NCBI GenBank assembly: GCA_964351595.1
Contig: CAYGOT010000016.1
Location: 14,368-78,367, forward strand
Direction: 5' to 3'
Origin: UBA6059 sp964351595
GTDB taxonomy: Bacteria > Bacteroidota > Bacteroidia > Cytophagales > Cyclobacteriaceae
Length of the DNA: 64,000 bases
Positions within the stretch are counted from its first letter, which is position 1. The number at the start of each line of letters is the position of its first letter. The position numbers were made by a program, and so were the translations under genes. Below are positions 35,618 through 45,249 of this stretch, in pieces. Under the pieces are notes generated by a model, which saw nothing but the letters and a program-made list of their open reading frames with translations, was not told where the DNA came from and searched no databases.

Positions 35618-38233
35618 TCAGCCGTTAATATCGTTTAATATTTGTTCCAGAGCGTACTCGTCTTTGACCAGCACCTCTCTTGCTTTACTTCCTTCGAATG
35701 GTCCTACGATACCTGCCGCTTCCAGCTGATCTATGAGGCGACCTGCACGGTTGTAGCCGAGCTTGAGCTTACGCTGAATGAGTGAGGTGCTTCCCTGCTG
35801 ATGAATGACCAATAATCTTGCCGCGTCATCAAACAATGCATCACGATCCGACAAGTCGACATCACCTGGCATAGACTCTTCCTCACCCTCATATTCTGGT
35901 AAGAGATACGCATCATCATAGCCACGCTGATCCCCGATCCACTCACATATGCGATCCACCTCGGGTGTATCGACAAAAGCACATTGCAGTCGCGTGAGGT
36001 CCGAGCCCTGAGATAGTAGCATATCACCCATACCTACCAACTGCTCTGCACCTCCCGCATCGAGGATGGTGCGCGAGTCAATCTTAGAGGTCACACGGAA
36101 GGAAAGACGTGCAGGGAAGTTGGCTTTGATAATGCCCGTGATCACGTTTACCGAAGGACGCTGGGTCGCGACTACCAGGTGGATACCAATCGCCCGGGCC
36201 AGCTGAGCCAGACGCGCTATTGGGGTCTCAATCTCCTTGCCGGCCGTCATCATCAGGTCAGCCAGCTCGTCAATTACCAATACGATGTATGGCAAGAACT
36301 TGTGCCCCTTTATAGGGTTGAGTCTACGCTCTACGAATTTCTTGTTGTATTCCTTCAGATTACGACAACCGGCATCCTTGAGCAGGTCGTAGCGATTGTC
36401 CATCTCCATACACAGCGAATTGAGTGTGTAGATCACCTTCTTCGTATCCGTAATGATCGCCTCTTCACTATTGGGCAGCTTAGCCAGGAAATGCCGCTCT
36501 ATCTTGTTGAAGAGCGTGAGTTCTACTTTTTTTGGATCGACCAGCACAAACTTCAGCTGACTTGGATGCTTGCAATAAAGCAGGGAGGTCAGCATGATGT
36601 TCAATCCTACCGACTTACCCTGACCGGTAGCACCAGCCATGAGCAGGTGAGGCATCTTGGCCAGATCAGTCACATACACTTCATTGGAGATGGTCTTACC
36701 TAGTACCACCGGCAGCTCCATCTTGCTTTTGCTGAACTTCTCATGCGTGATGACCGTGCGCGCGTCGACCATCTCACGGTTCTTATTGGGTACCTCGATA
36801 CCTATGGTTCCCTTACCAGGAATCGGTGCGATAATCCTGATGCCGAGGGCAGCCAGGTTCAGCGCAATATCATCCTCCAGGTTTTTGATCTTAGAGATTT
36901 TCACGCCTGCCTCCGGTACAATCTCGTAAAGGGTAACCGTCGGACCAATAGTCGCCTTAATGCTGGAGATGCCAATCTTAAAGTTGATCAAAGTCTCAAC
37001 AATCTTATCCTTATTCGCTTCGAGTTCTTCTTTAGATACCTGGACTTTCTTTTCAGGATACTCGTTGAGTAGCTCAGGCGTAGGGAACTTGTACGAAGGC
37101 AAGTCCAGCGTAGGGTCGTAGTTCTCTTGCTCCTTTACCTTCTTCGCTTCAGGTGATACCGGATCTACCGTAAATGCCGGCACGTTACTTTCCTTTTCCT
37201 CGGTAGGATCCTCTATGGCCAGCTCTAAATCCGGTTCCTCTTTTGGAGCTTTAGAAGCTTTCTTTTTCTGGTCTACTTTCCAGGTATCTGTGTTTTCTTC
37301 AGTATCCTTTTCGCCGGACTTCTCCTCAAGTTCCACCTCTTCTTTTACGGCCGCCAGTACTGCGGCTAGTTCGTCCGAATCCTCCTCCTTGTCGCCAGCG
37401 TCCTCTTCCTTTTCAGAATCCTCTTCCTGACTGCTTTTCTTTTTCCCTTTCGGCTCTCGTACGATTAGGGTAAACTCATCCTCTTCTTCGCCTCTATCGA
37501 CATCCTCTTCCCCCTCAGTTTCATCATCTGCTTCTCCTTCTTCCGTATCCTCTGCTTCTTCTACGGCATCATCGCCCATCTCCGCCTGTGCCGCACCTTT
37601 ATTGAAACCAAAGGCTGGGAGCAGGATTTCAGTGATGTTGAAATAATAGATCAGGAAAACCAGCAGTAAAAAGCCCAGGAAAATAGTCGTGCCCCATCCC
37701 ATCAGGCTGTCTCCAAGTATGGCCAGCTCGTAACCGACTCCTCCACTTAGAAAGCCCCATTCGGTAAGTTCATCAGATGAAAGTAGAATAAAACCCATGG
37801 AGATGCTCACCCACAGCAGGAAGAATAGGACGAAGAAACCCGCTCGATCCAAGGCATAAATTTCTTTGCGGTAAGCGGCAAAATACCCTGCCAGAAAGCA
37901 TAGAGGTGGTATGAGGAAAGCCGCTATCCCAAACCAATTGAATATGAAATAATGCGCCGAAAATGCTCCAAATAGGCCTAACCAGTTCTCAGCTTCCAAG
38001 CCGGATTCTTTCAGTCCGATCGTGCTGACTGCATCGATCACACTCTGATCTGCCTTACCCGTAAACAGGTACGAAATGAAGGAGGTTAGCAAAAAAAGCG
38101 ACAGTCCCAGCAAGAAAAATCCAAGCGTAAGCTGGAATCGTCTATCATTGAAAAAAGAGAATGAAAACTTCGGAAAGCTCCGCTCCTTAGATTGTTTCTT
38201 GAAAGTATTGGTCTTGTATGTGTTCTTGGCCAT
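35618..38233 (-). CDS. ftsK: DNA translocase FtsK
   Basis: 871 residues. Four membrane helices occupy about residues 35-200. An acidic linker (residues 210-330, rich in EDEE and KKK) follows, then the motor domain. Walker A GATGQGKS lies around residue 535 and Walker B within LVIDELADLM. The C-terminal gamma winged-helix DNA-reading domain ends the protein (LLVIHQQGSTSLIQRKLKLG). It pumps chromosomal DNA at the septum during division, acting with XerC/D at dif. It begins at the ATG at 38233-38231; its operon continues with lolA. Confidence 0.95.
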   Translation of the reverse strand: MAKNTYKTNTFKKQSKERSFPKFSFSFFNDRRFQLTLGFFLLGLSLFLLTSFISYLFTGKADQSVIDAVSTIGLKESGLEAENWLGLFGAFSAHYFIFNWFGIAAFLIPPLCFLAGYFAAYRKEIYALDRAGFFVLFFLLWVSISMGFILLSSDELTEWGFLSGGVGYELAILGDSLMGWGTTIFLGFLLLVFLIYYFNITEILLPAFGFNKGAAQAEMGDDAVEEAEDTEEGEADDETEGEEDVDRGEEEDEFTLIVREPKGKKKSSQEEDSEKEEDAGDKEEDSDELAAVLAAVKEEVELEEKSGEKDTEENTDTWKVDQKKKASKAPKEEPDLELAIEDPTEEKESNVPAFTVDPVSPEAKKVKEQENYDPTLDLPSYKFPTPELLNEYPEKKVQVSKEELEANKDKIVETLINFKIGISSIKATIGPTVTLYEIVPEAGVKISKIKNLEDDIALNLAALGIRIIAPIPGKGTIGIEVPNKNREMVDARTVITHEKFSKSKMELPVVLGKTISNEVYVTDLAKMPHLLMAGATGQGKSVGLNIMLTSLLYCKHPSQLKFVLVDPKKVELTLFNKIERHFLAKLPNSEEAIITDTKKVIYTLNSLCMEMDNRYDLLKDAGCRNLKEYNKKFVERRLNPIKGHKFLPYIVLVIDELADLMMTAGKEIETPIARLAQLARAIGIHLVVATQRPSVNVITGIIKANFPARLSFRVTSKIDSRTILDAGGAEQLVGMGDMLLSQGSDLTRLQCAFVDTPEVDRICEWIGDQRGYDDAYLLPEYEGEEESMPGDVDLSDRDALFDDAARLLVIHQQGSTSLIQRKLKLGYNRAGRLIDQLEAAGIVGPFEGSKAREVLVKDEYALEQILNDING

Positions 38234-38297
38234 TCAGAAGAATGATATATGACAAAATAAACAAAACGAGGGCAAATCTCTTGGCGTATCCGGCAAT

Positions 38298-39335
38298 TTA
38301 GATATCCACAGAGGCCAGCACCTTGTTGATACGCTTAACGATCGCAGGACCTTCATAGACAAATCCGGTGTATACCTGCACCAGGGACGCCCCAGCCCTG
38401 ATTTTATCGAGGGCGTCCTTAGCAGTGAATATTCCACCTACGCCGATGATCGGAAACTTGCCCTCACCTTGCTCATGAAGGTAACGAATAACTTCGGTCG
38501 ATCTTTTGCTAACACACTTACCACTTAGGCCACCAGCGCCAATCGCAGCAACATCCTTCTCAGATGTCTTCAGGCCTTCCCTGCTAATGGTAGTATTCGT
38601 TGCGATGACCCCATCAATTTGGGTATCCATCACGATCTCCACCACATCATCCAGCTGATCGTTGGTCAAGTCCGGGGCTATCTTCAGGAGGATGGGCTTG
38701 CGCCTTATCTTTTGATTATTCTCCTTTTGCAATCTGGATAGTAGGGCTTTTAGAGGCTCCTTTTCCTGTAAGTCACGAAGGTTGGGAGTGTTAGGTGAAC
38801 TGACATTGACTACAAAATAGTCGACATAGTCGAAAAGCTGTCGAAAGCAGGTGAGGTAATCCTCATCAGCCTGGTCATTAGGAGTGACCTTATTCTTGCC
38901 GATGTTACCACCAACAATCACATTCGACTTCCTTTTCTTGAGTCGCTCTACCGCCTCGATTGCTCCACCATTGTTAAAGCCCATGCGGTTGATCAGCGAC
39001 TGGTCCTGCGGTAGACGAAAGAGCCGTGGCTGTGGATTACCAGGTTGTCCTTTGGGCGTGATCGTGCCAATCTCAATGAAGCCAAATCCGAGGTTGGCCA
39101 TCTCATCAATGAGTCTGGCATCTTTATCAAATCCTGCCGCCAGTCCGACCGGGTTAGGAAATTTCAGCCCAAACAGCTCACGCTCCAGGCTTTTATTGCG
39201 GTAGCCGAATAAGGACCTAAAGAGGCCTCCCATGCCTGGAATCCAATGCAAAAATCGCAGCAAATCAAAGGTGAAATAGTGAGCGCGCTCAGGTGGCAAC
39301 AGGAAAAGTAGTGGTCGGATGAGCCCTTTGTACAT
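38298..39335 (-). CDS. pyrD: Dihydroorotate dehydrogenase (quinone), class 2
   Basis: 345 residues with the membrane-associating N-terminal extension (LLPPERAHYFTFDLL) typical of class 2. FMN and substrate motifs are visible: GLAAGFDKD near residue 65, NRMGFNNGGA (115), NVSSPNTPNLRDLQ with catalytic Ser (176), and IATNTTISREGL plus IIGVGGIFTAKDAL at the C-terminus. It oxidises dihydroorotate to orotate in pyrimidine synthesis, passing electrons to quinone. It lies 33 bases downstream of xerD on the same strand. Confidence 0.95.
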   Translation of the reverse strand: MYKGLIRPLLFLLPPERAHYFTFDLLRFLHWIPGMGGLFRSLFGYRNKSLERELFGLKFPNPVGLAAGFDKDARLIDEMANLGFGFIEIGTITPKGQPGNPQPRLFRLPQDQSLINRMGFNNGGAIEAVERLKKRKSNVIVGGNIGKNKVTPNDQADEDYLTCFRQLFDYVDYFVVNVSSPNTPNLRDLQEKEPLKALLSRLQKENNQKIRRKPILLKIAPDLTNDQLDDVVEIVMDTQIDGVIATNTTISREGLKTSEKDVAAIGAGGLSGKCVSKRSTEVIRYLHEQGEGKFPIIGVGGIFTAKDALDKIRAGASLVQVYTGFVYEGPAIVKRINKVLASVDI

Positions 39336-39368
39336 GACGGCAAATATAGGGTGCCTCTCAAAGAGGGA

Positions 39369-40265
39369 CTAGCTCCTTGGGTGGAATTCGGTGATAACCT
39401 GACGCAAATAATCCCGGTCGAGATGGGTGTAAATCTCAGTAGTAGTGATGGACTCATGACCGAGCATCTCCTGCACAGTGCGGAGGTCCGCTCCGCCCTC
39501 GATCAGATGTGTCGCGAACGAATGTCGGAAAGTGTGAGGACTGATGTTCTTTTCAATCCCGGCCGTCTTCGCCAGATTTTTGATAATGGTGAAGATCATG
39601 ACCCTGGTCAATTGCGCACCACGACGATTAAGGAATACGACCGATTCATGACCGGGTTTGATGTTCATGTGCACCCGATAACCGTCAATGTAGATCTGGA
39701 TAAACTTCTGGGCTGTTTTTCCGATAGGTACAAGCCTCTCCTTGTTGCCCTTGCCGATCACGCGCAGGAAACCCACATCGAAGTAGAGGTTCTGCATAGA
39801 CAGGTTGACCAGCTCGCTCACCCTGAGACCAGAGCTATATAGCGTCTCGATGATAGCCCGATTGCGCGTGCCCTCAGCCGTCGACATGTCAATCGCATCC
39901 AACAGCTTGTCGATCTCTACCACACTCAAGGTATCCGGAAGCTTACGACCCAGCTTGGGTGTGTCAATCAGCTCCATGGGATCTTTTCTGATCTCTCCCT
40001 CAAACAGCAGGTACTTATAGAACGACTTCAAGCCCGAGATCACCCTTGCCTGCGTGTGTGCAGAGAGACCCAGCTCAGCGACATATTCTATGAAGTCATG
40101 CAGGTCAACAGTTTCGATTTTTAGCGGAGACTTGTCAATTTTCTTCAGCTCAAGAAATTGCGATAGCATCCGTATATCATGCAGGTAAGCTGCAACGGTA
40201 TTGTCCGAGAGTGACCGCTCAAGCTTAAGGTAGTTCTTAAACTGTGTGATGTACATGTCCCACAT
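39369..40265 (-). CDS. xerD: Tyrosine recombinase XerD/XerC type
   Basis: 298 residues. The SAM-like N-terminal domain (residues 5-90) is followed by the catalytic domain with TLYSSGLRVSELVNL (Arg), the HTFRHSFATHL box (His-x-x-Arg), LGHESI (His) and the nucleophile Tyr in EIYTHLDRDY. All catalytic residues are present, so it should be active. It resolves chromosome dimers at dif together with FtsK. It is divergent from aroQ, with 105 bases between. An internal ATG at 40256 is a possible start. Confidence 0.92.
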   Translation of the reverse strand: MWDMYITQFKNYLKLERSLSDNTVAAYLHDIRMLSQFLELKKIDKSPLKIETVDLHDFIEYVAELGLSAHTQARVISGLKSFYKYLLFEGEIRKDPMELIDTPKLGRKLPDTLSVVEIDKLLDAIDMSTAEGTRNRAIIETLYSSGLRVSELVNLSMQNLYFDVGFLRVIGKGNKERLVPIGKTAQKFIQIYIDGYRVHMNIKPGHESVVFLNRRGAQLTRVMIFTIIKNLAKTAGIEKNISPHTFRHSFATHLIEGGADLRTVQEMLGHESITTTEIYTHLDRDYLRQVITEFHPRS

Positions 40266-40370
40266 ACTGCCTAATTTATGACAATATGATGTCGACGGGC
40301 GTGATTTTCAGGTAAGATTTCTTAATATTCCAATCTGAAAGCAAATCATCGGTCACAAGCACCCTTCGCC

Positions 40371-40793
40371 ATGAAACTCATCATCATCAACGGTCCCAAT
40401 CTCAACCTGCTAGGTAAGCGTGAGAAAGACATTTATGGCAACCAGGATTTTGAGACCTACTTCTCATCGCTAAAGGCCAAATATCCGCAAGTCCAGCTTG
40501 AGACTTTTCAAAGTAATCATGAGGGCGAGCTGATTGATAAGATCCATGAGGTTGGGTTTAGCTACGACGGTATTATCATCAATGGCGCTGGGTTTACCCA
40601 TACTTCCGTGGCGCTGCGCGATGCGATTGCTGCGGTGACCGCACCAGCTATCGAGGTGCACATCTCCAACATCGGTGCACGCGAGCCTTTTCGCGAGCAC
40701 AGCTACCTGACGGCTGTCTGTGTTGGGATCATCTCCGGCCTGGGACTGGATGGCTATACACTTGGTGTCCAGTATTTCTTCAACCGAGCCTAA
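40371..40793 (+). CDS. aroQ: Type II 3-dehydroquinate dehydratase
   Basis: 140 residues, the usual length. Conserved blocks are IINGPNLNLLGKREKDIYG (active-site Tyr at the end), FQSNHEGELIDKIH, ING-GFTHTS-type IINGAGFTHTSVALRDAI, and EVHISNIGAREPFREHSYL with the catalytic His. It converts 3-dehydroquinate to 3-dehydroshikimate in the shikimate pathway. Two bases after its stop the aminotransferase gene begins, so the two form an operon. Confidence 0.95.
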   Translation: MKLIIINGPNLNLLGKREKDIYGNQDFETYFSSLKAKYPQVQLETFQSNHEGELIDKIHEVGFSYDGIIINGAGFTHTSVALRDAIAAVTAPAIEVHISNIGAREPFREHSYLTAVCVGIISGLGLDGYTLGVQYFFNRA

Positions 40794-40795
40794 AA

Positions 40796-41863
40796 TTGTT
40801 TAAGGCTACCTTTTACCCCGGCCCCTCCCGCGTTTACAGCAATGTGACGGAGTATATCCTGGATGCCTACCGGGAAGGTATCATGTCGATCAATCATCGT
40901 AGCGCTGAATTTGCTGAGCTGATGATCGACCTCAAGGCTCAGCTCCACAATAAGCTCAATATCCCTGCGGAATATGAGATCATCTTTGCCTCCAGCGCTA
41001 CGGAGTGCTGGGAGATGATCGCCCAGTCATTGATCCGGCATCAGTCCTTTCATATCTTCAATGGTGCTTTTGGCGAAAAATGGAAAGACTACACGGCCAG
41101 GATCGTCGATACCGTGCATAGTCACTCATTCGACTGCCAGGAGGAGTTGGAGGTAGCAGGGCTTGACCTACCGGAAAAGTCGGAATGCATCTGCATCACG
41201 CACAATGAGACTGCCAATGGTACTCAGCTGAGTAGCCACTTGATGCGAGCATTGAGGAACAAGTATCCTGACCAGTTGATTGCCATAGATGCTACTTCTT
41301 CAATGGCCGGTGTTGCTCTTGATTTTGCGGTAGCGGATATATGGTATGCGTCGGTACAAAAATGCTTCGGACTGCCTGCCGGAATGGCTGTGATGGTATT
41401 GTCACCCAAGGCTGTTGCTCGCGCCAAAGCAATAGGTGAGAACAGCCGATACAACGGCCTCAATTTTGTACTGGACAACTATCGGAAGAACCAGGCACCC
41501 TATACGCCCAATGTGCTCAACCTCTATCTCCTCAGTCGCACCTTGAGCAAGAATAAAGGCATTGGTGATGTTGATGATAAGACCGAAGCGAGATATCAGG
41601 ACTGGTGCAGTCATATTGAAAGTCTGTCGGGCCTAAGGCTGATGATTAAAAATGAAGCGGTCAGGTCAAGAACAGTGCTATGCCTGGAGGGAGCGCCCGG
41701 ACTGATCACAGAGGTGAAGGAGGAAGCTCAGCAGAATGGCATCATCATCGGCAATGGCTATGGCGAGTTGAGGGATACCACCATCAGGATTGCCAATTTC
41801 CCCGCGATTAAGTCTAAAGAGATTGCCAACTTCCAGATGTTCCTGAGCAGGAAATATAGCTAG
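40796..41863 (+). CDS. Class V aminotransferase (SerC-like)
   Basis: 355 residues with a TTG start two bases after the aroQ stop. The start YPGPSRVYSN and ATSSMAGVALDF are typical of class V enzymes. The PLP-binding lysine lies in YASVQKCFGLP (near residue 190). The remainder has the two-domain fold (GIIIGNGYGELRDTTIRIANF). It may be a phosphoserine or alanine-glyoxylate type transaminase; substrate specificity cannot be told from sequence. Coupling to aroQ is by proximity only. Full length. Confidence 0.85.
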   Translation: MFKATFYPGPSRVYSNVTEYILDAYREGIMSINHRSAEFAELMIDLKAQLHNKLNIPAEYEIIFASSATECWEMIAQSLIRHQSFHIFNGAFGEKWKDYTARIVDTVHSHSFDCQEELEVAGLDLPEKSECICITHNETANGTQLSSHLMRALRNKYPDQLIAIDATSSMAGVALDFAVADIWYASVQKCFGLPAGMAVMVLSPKAVARAKAIGENSRYNGLNFVLDNYRKNQAPYTPNVLNLYLLSRTLSKNKGIGDVDDKTEARYQDWCSHIESLSGLRLMIKNEAVRSRTVLCLEGAPGLITEVKEEAQQNGIIIGNGYGELRDTTIRIANFPAIKSKEIANFQMFLSRKYS

Positions 41864-41894
41864 CAATTCCCCTGCTTTCTCTGCACACAATTTC

Positions 41895-41902
41895 TACATT
41901 TG
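41895..41902 (+). promoter_or_regulatory. Bacteroidota-type -7 box before marC
   Basis: TACATTTG matches the TAnnTTTG consensus of the main Bacteroidota sigma factor and lies 20 bases before the marC start codon. A convincing -33 TTG box at the usual 19-20 nt spacing is not seen, so the call is tentative. Confidence 0.4.
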
Positions 41903-41921
41903 CGGCTCAATTTTTAAGGCC

Positions 41922-42497
41922 ATGTTTCAATTCAAAGAGATTATTTCCGTCAGCCTGATCCTATTTTCGGTGATCGACATACTGGGCAATATTCCGGTCA
42001 TTATCGACCTCCGCAAAAAGGCAGGACATATACAGTCCGAAAAGGCCACCTTGGTGGCCGGCCTCATTATGATCGCCTTCTTGTTCCTTGGCGAGAGCAT
42101 ACTATCGCTCTTTGGGATTGACATCTCCTCATTCGCCATCACTGGAGCCATCATCATGTTCATCATGGGTATGGAGATGGTACTGGGTCGCAATTTTTTC
42201 AAAACTGATCCTGCAGAGTTAGAGAGCACTTCCATCGTTCCGCTGGCTTTCCCTTTGATCGCTGGTGCCGGTACGATGACCTCTCTGCTCTCCCTGAGAG
42301 CTGAATACCAGCTCTCTAATATTCTGGTAGGAATAGTACTCAATCTTGTACTCGTCTATGTCGTACTCAAAACGAGCGGCTGGCTGGAGCGAAAGATTGG
42401 GGCGGCCGGCTTCAGCATTCTTCGTAAAGTCTTTGGCGTTATCTTGCTGTCTATTGCTATTAAATTATTCAAGACGTCAATTACGACACTATGGTAA
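41922..42497 (+). CDS. MarC family membrane protein
   Basis: 191 residues with six membrane helices. Typical features are the first helix EIISVSLILFSVIDILGNIP, the next block with ESILSLFGIDISSFAITGA, and the central PLAFPLIAGAGTMTSLLSL. This last motif is a family hallmark. The function of MarC proteins is unresolved; despite the name, no role in multiple antibiotic resistance is confirmed. The stop overlaps the rnhA start by seven bases, so the two are translationally coupled. Confidence 0.92.
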   Translation: MFQFKEIISVSLILFSVIDILGNIPVIIDLRKKAGHIQSEKATLVAGLIMIAFLFLGESILSLFGIDISSFAITGAIIMFIMGMEMVLGRNFFKTDPAELESTSIVPLAFPLIAGAGTMTSLLSLRAEYQLSNILVGIVLNLVLVYVVLKTSGWLERKIGAAGFSILRKVFGVILLSIAIKLFKTSITTLW

Positions 42498-42946
42498 CGA
42501 TCTATACTGACGGCTCATCTCGTGGCAACCCGGGCCCTGGTGGCTATGGTACGGTGATGCTCTACAAGGGTCATCGCAAAGAGCTATCGGAAGGTTTCCG
42601 CAAAACCACCAACAACCGTATGGAGCTACTCGCCGTGATCAAAGGCCTGGAAGCATTGACCAAAGAAGGTGTGGAAGTGCTCATCTACTCCGACTCTAAG
42701 TATGTCGTAGACGCGGTAGAAAAAGGCTGGCTCTGGGGCTGGGTCAAGAAGAACTTCAAAGGCAAACAAAACCGCGACCTCTGGGAACGTTTTATCCCTG
42801 CCTACCGGAAACAAAAGGTGAGCTTCAAATGGGTGAAAGGCCATGCTGGCATCCCGGAAAATGAGCGCTGTGATCAACTGGCGGTAGAAGCAGCAGAAGG
42901 TGCTGGCCTGCAAATCGATACATGGTATGAGGAGAATGTTGACTAA
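42491..42946 (+). CDS. rnhA: Ribonuclease HI
   Basis: 151 residues, normal length. All four acidic catalytic residues are visible: Asp in YTDGSSRGNPGPGGYG, Glu in NRMELLAVIKGLE, Asp in YSDSKYVVDAV and Asp in ERCDQLAVEAA. The conserved His lies in VKGHAGIPENE. It degrades RNA in RNA-DNA hybrids during replication and repair. Its start overlaps the end of the MarC gene by seven bases. No truncation. Confidence 0.95.
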   Translation: MVTIYTDGSSRGNPGPGGYGTVMLYKGHRKELSEGFRKTTNNRMELLAVIKGLEALTKEGVEVLIYSDSKYVVDAVEKGWLWGWVKKNFKGKQNRDLWERFIPAYRKQKVSFKWVKGHAGIPENERCDQLAVEAAEGAGLQIDTWYEENVD

Positions 42947-43025
42947 AATCCACGTAAATTCAGGCTTTCAAGCGCTTTGATTCTGTCTTATTTTTTCTAA
43001 TCACAAGTTGAATAATCATTAATCT

Positions 43026-44117
43026 ATGTCATTAAGAGCGATCCTATTCCTTGTTGCACTGTCAATTGGCTTTACCAATAGTTCCACCGCACAAATTATT
43101 AACGCGATTGATACGGCAGGTGCCGAAGGGCAATATCCTTACGTGTTGCCCATATGGGCTCAGAAAGCTTACGATAGAGGCTATGGGGATCAGCTGCAGC
43201 TCCCCTTCGGCGCTAATCTCAACTACGTTAATGCTTTCATCGGGATGAATATTGTCGATTTCGAACTGTTGGTTGGAGATCAGGACTTGAGTGGGATCAT
43301 CAACACCGAAACCCTGAACTTTCAGGAGGTAAGCGCCACTACCAATGGGGCGAACTTTAGGTTGGACGCCTGGATACTCCCTTTCATCAATGTCTATGGC
43401 ATGTACTCGCAGGTGACCGGTGGTACTAATGTCACGCTACAACCCACCTGGCGTGATGAGCTTGGCGAGATCATCCTGCAGCTACCGCAATTTAGCTCGG
43501 AGGTAGAGTTTGATGCCAAGGCCTATGGTTTTGGTACGACGATGGTCTTTGGTTTTGATGGTTATTTCTTAAATACCGATGTTAACTATTCGGCTACTCA
43601 AACAGAGTTGCTGAAAGAAGACGTAGGTTATCTGGCATTGTCTGCCAGAGCGGGCTATCGTTTTATGCTTTCAAAGAAAAGGACGGATCGGTCTTTGGCA
43701 TTATACGGCGGCATGATGTATCGCAATTTTGTAGGAGCCAAAGGCAGCAGCGGATCTATTAATTTTGATGAGATATTTCCAGGTATGGATGAATCGTTCA
43801 ACGGGAGAGCGGATGCAAAAGTCGCTGAGAATGAAGCGCTCATTGCTGACCTCAACCCTATCACAGACCGACTGGAGATCATAAGACTGGAAGCCCAGAA
43901 CACCGCATTGAGAACCATCCAGGACAGGGTCAATGATAGCGGGGTATTTACCACAGAAATCAACTATTTCATTGAGAAGCAAATGATACAGAGCGTCACC
44001 TTCCAGTTTGGTTTCAACTTTCAAATCAACAAGCACTGGATGCTTCGAGGTGAATACGGTATAGCCGAATCGCAGCGCTTCTTAATGAGCGGACTTCAAT
44101 ATCGATTTGGTTTTTGA
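43026..44117 (+). CDS. Outer-membrane protein of unknown function
   Basis: 363 residues with a signal peptide ending near SSTAQ. The mature part is rich in amphipathic strands (FELLVGDQDL, YGFGTTMVFGFDGYFLNTDV, YLALSARAGYRFML) and ends in LQYRFGF, an outer-membrane barrel terminus. A helical, charged insertion with NGRADAKVAENEALIADLN sits at about residue 255-300. No specific family recognised. It begins at an ATG after AT-rich DNA and is monocistronic. Possibly a porin-like or lipid-related barrel; substrate unknown. Confidence 0.7.
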   Translation: MSLRAILFLVALSIGFTNSSTAQIINAIDTAGAEGQYPYVLPIWAQKAYDRGYGDQLQLPFGANLNYVNAFIGMNIVDFELLVGDQDLSGIINTETLNFQEVSATTNGANFRLDAWILPFINVYGMYSQVTGGTNVTLQPTWRDELGEIILQLPQFSSEVEFDAKAYGFGTTMVFGFDGYFLNTDVNYSATQTELLKEDVGYLALSARAGYRFMLSKKRTDRSLALYGGMMYRNFVGAKGSSGSINFDEIFPGMDESFNGRADAKVAENEALIADLNPITDRLEIIRLEAQNTALRTIQDRVNDSGVFTTEINYFIEKQMIQSVTFQFGFNFQINKHWMLRGEYGIAESQRFLMSGLQYRFGF

Positions 44118-44349
44118 TCCTGATCACTGGCACATCGAAAAAGTCTTAATCCAATCGCAGCAGTGATTAAAAATCCCGAGTTGTAAACTCAGGAAAGCCG
44201 TTGCGCAAATGCCAACTCATAATACCACCCCACCAACCTCAGGATGGGATCAAAGCGTACAAGACTGAACACTTCTCAAATAGAGAATCCAAATTATACT
44301 CATTTTTAGGTATTGTTTGAACTATCGTGAATAGCAATCTTTTCAAGGA
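44118..44349. other. Intergenic DNA after the outer-membrane protein gene
   Basis: Some 230 bases without an open frame worth annotating. No convincing terminator stem or repeat was seen here, apart from the start of the dispersed repeat at about 44350. Confidence 0.4.
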
Positions 44350-44495
44350 ATAAAGCGTGCGTATTGTATGCGACTACAAATGCTTAAAATTGAATATACA
44401 GCTGAAAACGAGTAAGTTGTGAAGAATAGAAGTAAAAATCTATATGCTAGATAACGCGCACTGTGACGTACGTAGTGCGCGCTACATTATTGTTA
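44350..44495 (+). repeat. Dispersed pre-gene element, copy C, with TAAC-GTTA hairpin
   Basis: The stretch 44350-44400 aligns with 11443-11490, including AAATGCTT-N2-AATTGAATAT at 44378-44397. It leads to the hairpin element 44452-44495: TAACGCGCACT, loop, AGTGCGCGCTACATTATT, GTTA. The start codon of the following gene is 15 bases after GTTA. The hairpin form matches 63314-63345 most closely. Confidence 0.6.
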
Positions 44496-44510
44496 GCCAC
44501 AATAAACTGC

Positions 44511-45200
44511 ATGTATAAGGATCACCCTAACATAGAAACACCACCCAAGGAAACAGTGATCTGGAAGTATATGGATCTATGGAAATTCCTAGACATAGTT
44601 GATAACGAACAACTTTATTGCTCAAGAGCTGACACATTTGAAGACAAGTTCGAAGGAAGAATTCCAAACAAAAATATCAGAAACCTAGAGGAGAATCATC
44701 CGCTAAAACAAATTGATGATTTTTCAGATTTCAGTTTAAAGAAGCAAACATTTCTTTCTTGTTGGTCGTGCGAACAAGATGAAACTTATCCCTTATGGAA
44801 AATATATTCCAATTATCGGTCCGCAATTGCTATTCAAACTACGGTTGGAGACTTAATTAAAAGTATTTCGATTGATCCAAATGAACAATTCATTGGAAAG
44901 GTGAATTATGTCAATCCAACAGGACCATATACGTTCAGTGGCAATACATTTCAATTTTTCTTTGAAAAGCGTAGCTATTTTCAGTTTGAAAAAGAGGTCA
45001 GACTGCTAACTGAAATTCAATCTAAAAATCATGATGAGCTTTTGAAATTACCTTTCGGAACTACAATAAATATCGATCCCAAAGTATTGATAAATTCAAT
45101 CTATTTGGCACCTTTAGCAGATGTTAATTTCAAAAATTTAATCGAACTAAAACTGAAGGACATTAATATAAAAACCAGCATCAATTTTTCGGACATATGA
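44511..45200 (+). CDS. DUF2971 domain protein
   Basis: 229 residues. Family blocks are visible: LWKFLDIVDNEQLYCSRADTF followed by EDKFEGRIP, a FLSCWSCEQDETYPLWKIYS segment, the RSAIAIQTTV stretch and FQFEKEVRLLTEI. DUF2971 proteins are common in accessory islands and beside defence genes; their activity is unknown. The ATG at 44511 is chosen because an upstream GTG frame would run through the hairpin element. First gene of the AT-rich set that ends at 46181. Confidence 0.82.
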   Translation: MYKDHPNIETPPKETVIWKYMDLWKFLDIVDNEQLYCSRADTFEDKFEGRIPNKNIRNLEENHPLKQIDDFSDFSLKKQTFLSCWSCEQDETYPLWKIYSNYRSAIAIQTTVGDLIKSISIDPNEQFIGKVNYVNPTGPYTFSGNTFQFFFEKRSYFQFEKEVRLLTEIQSKNHDELLKLPFGTTINIDPKVLINSIYLAPLADVNFKNLIELKLKDINIKTSINFSDI

Positions 45201-45249
45201 TCACAAAAACTGTGGTTGACAGTCTTAGCCACAATTCAACGGAACAGAA

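Noticed and set aside
36179..36703. Open frame of 174 codons on the plus strand inside ftsK
   Set aside because: It lies wholly antisense to the conserved motor domain, has no recognisable domain and reads as a shadow of ftsK codon usage.
39351..39842. Open frame of 163 codons on the plus strand opposite xerD
   Set aside because: Antisense to the xerD catalytic domain with all its motifs intact; no protein-like features.
44463..44510. GTG start extending the DUF2971 gene upstream
   Set aside because: The extension would translate the hairpin element; the ATG at 44511 fits the family start better.
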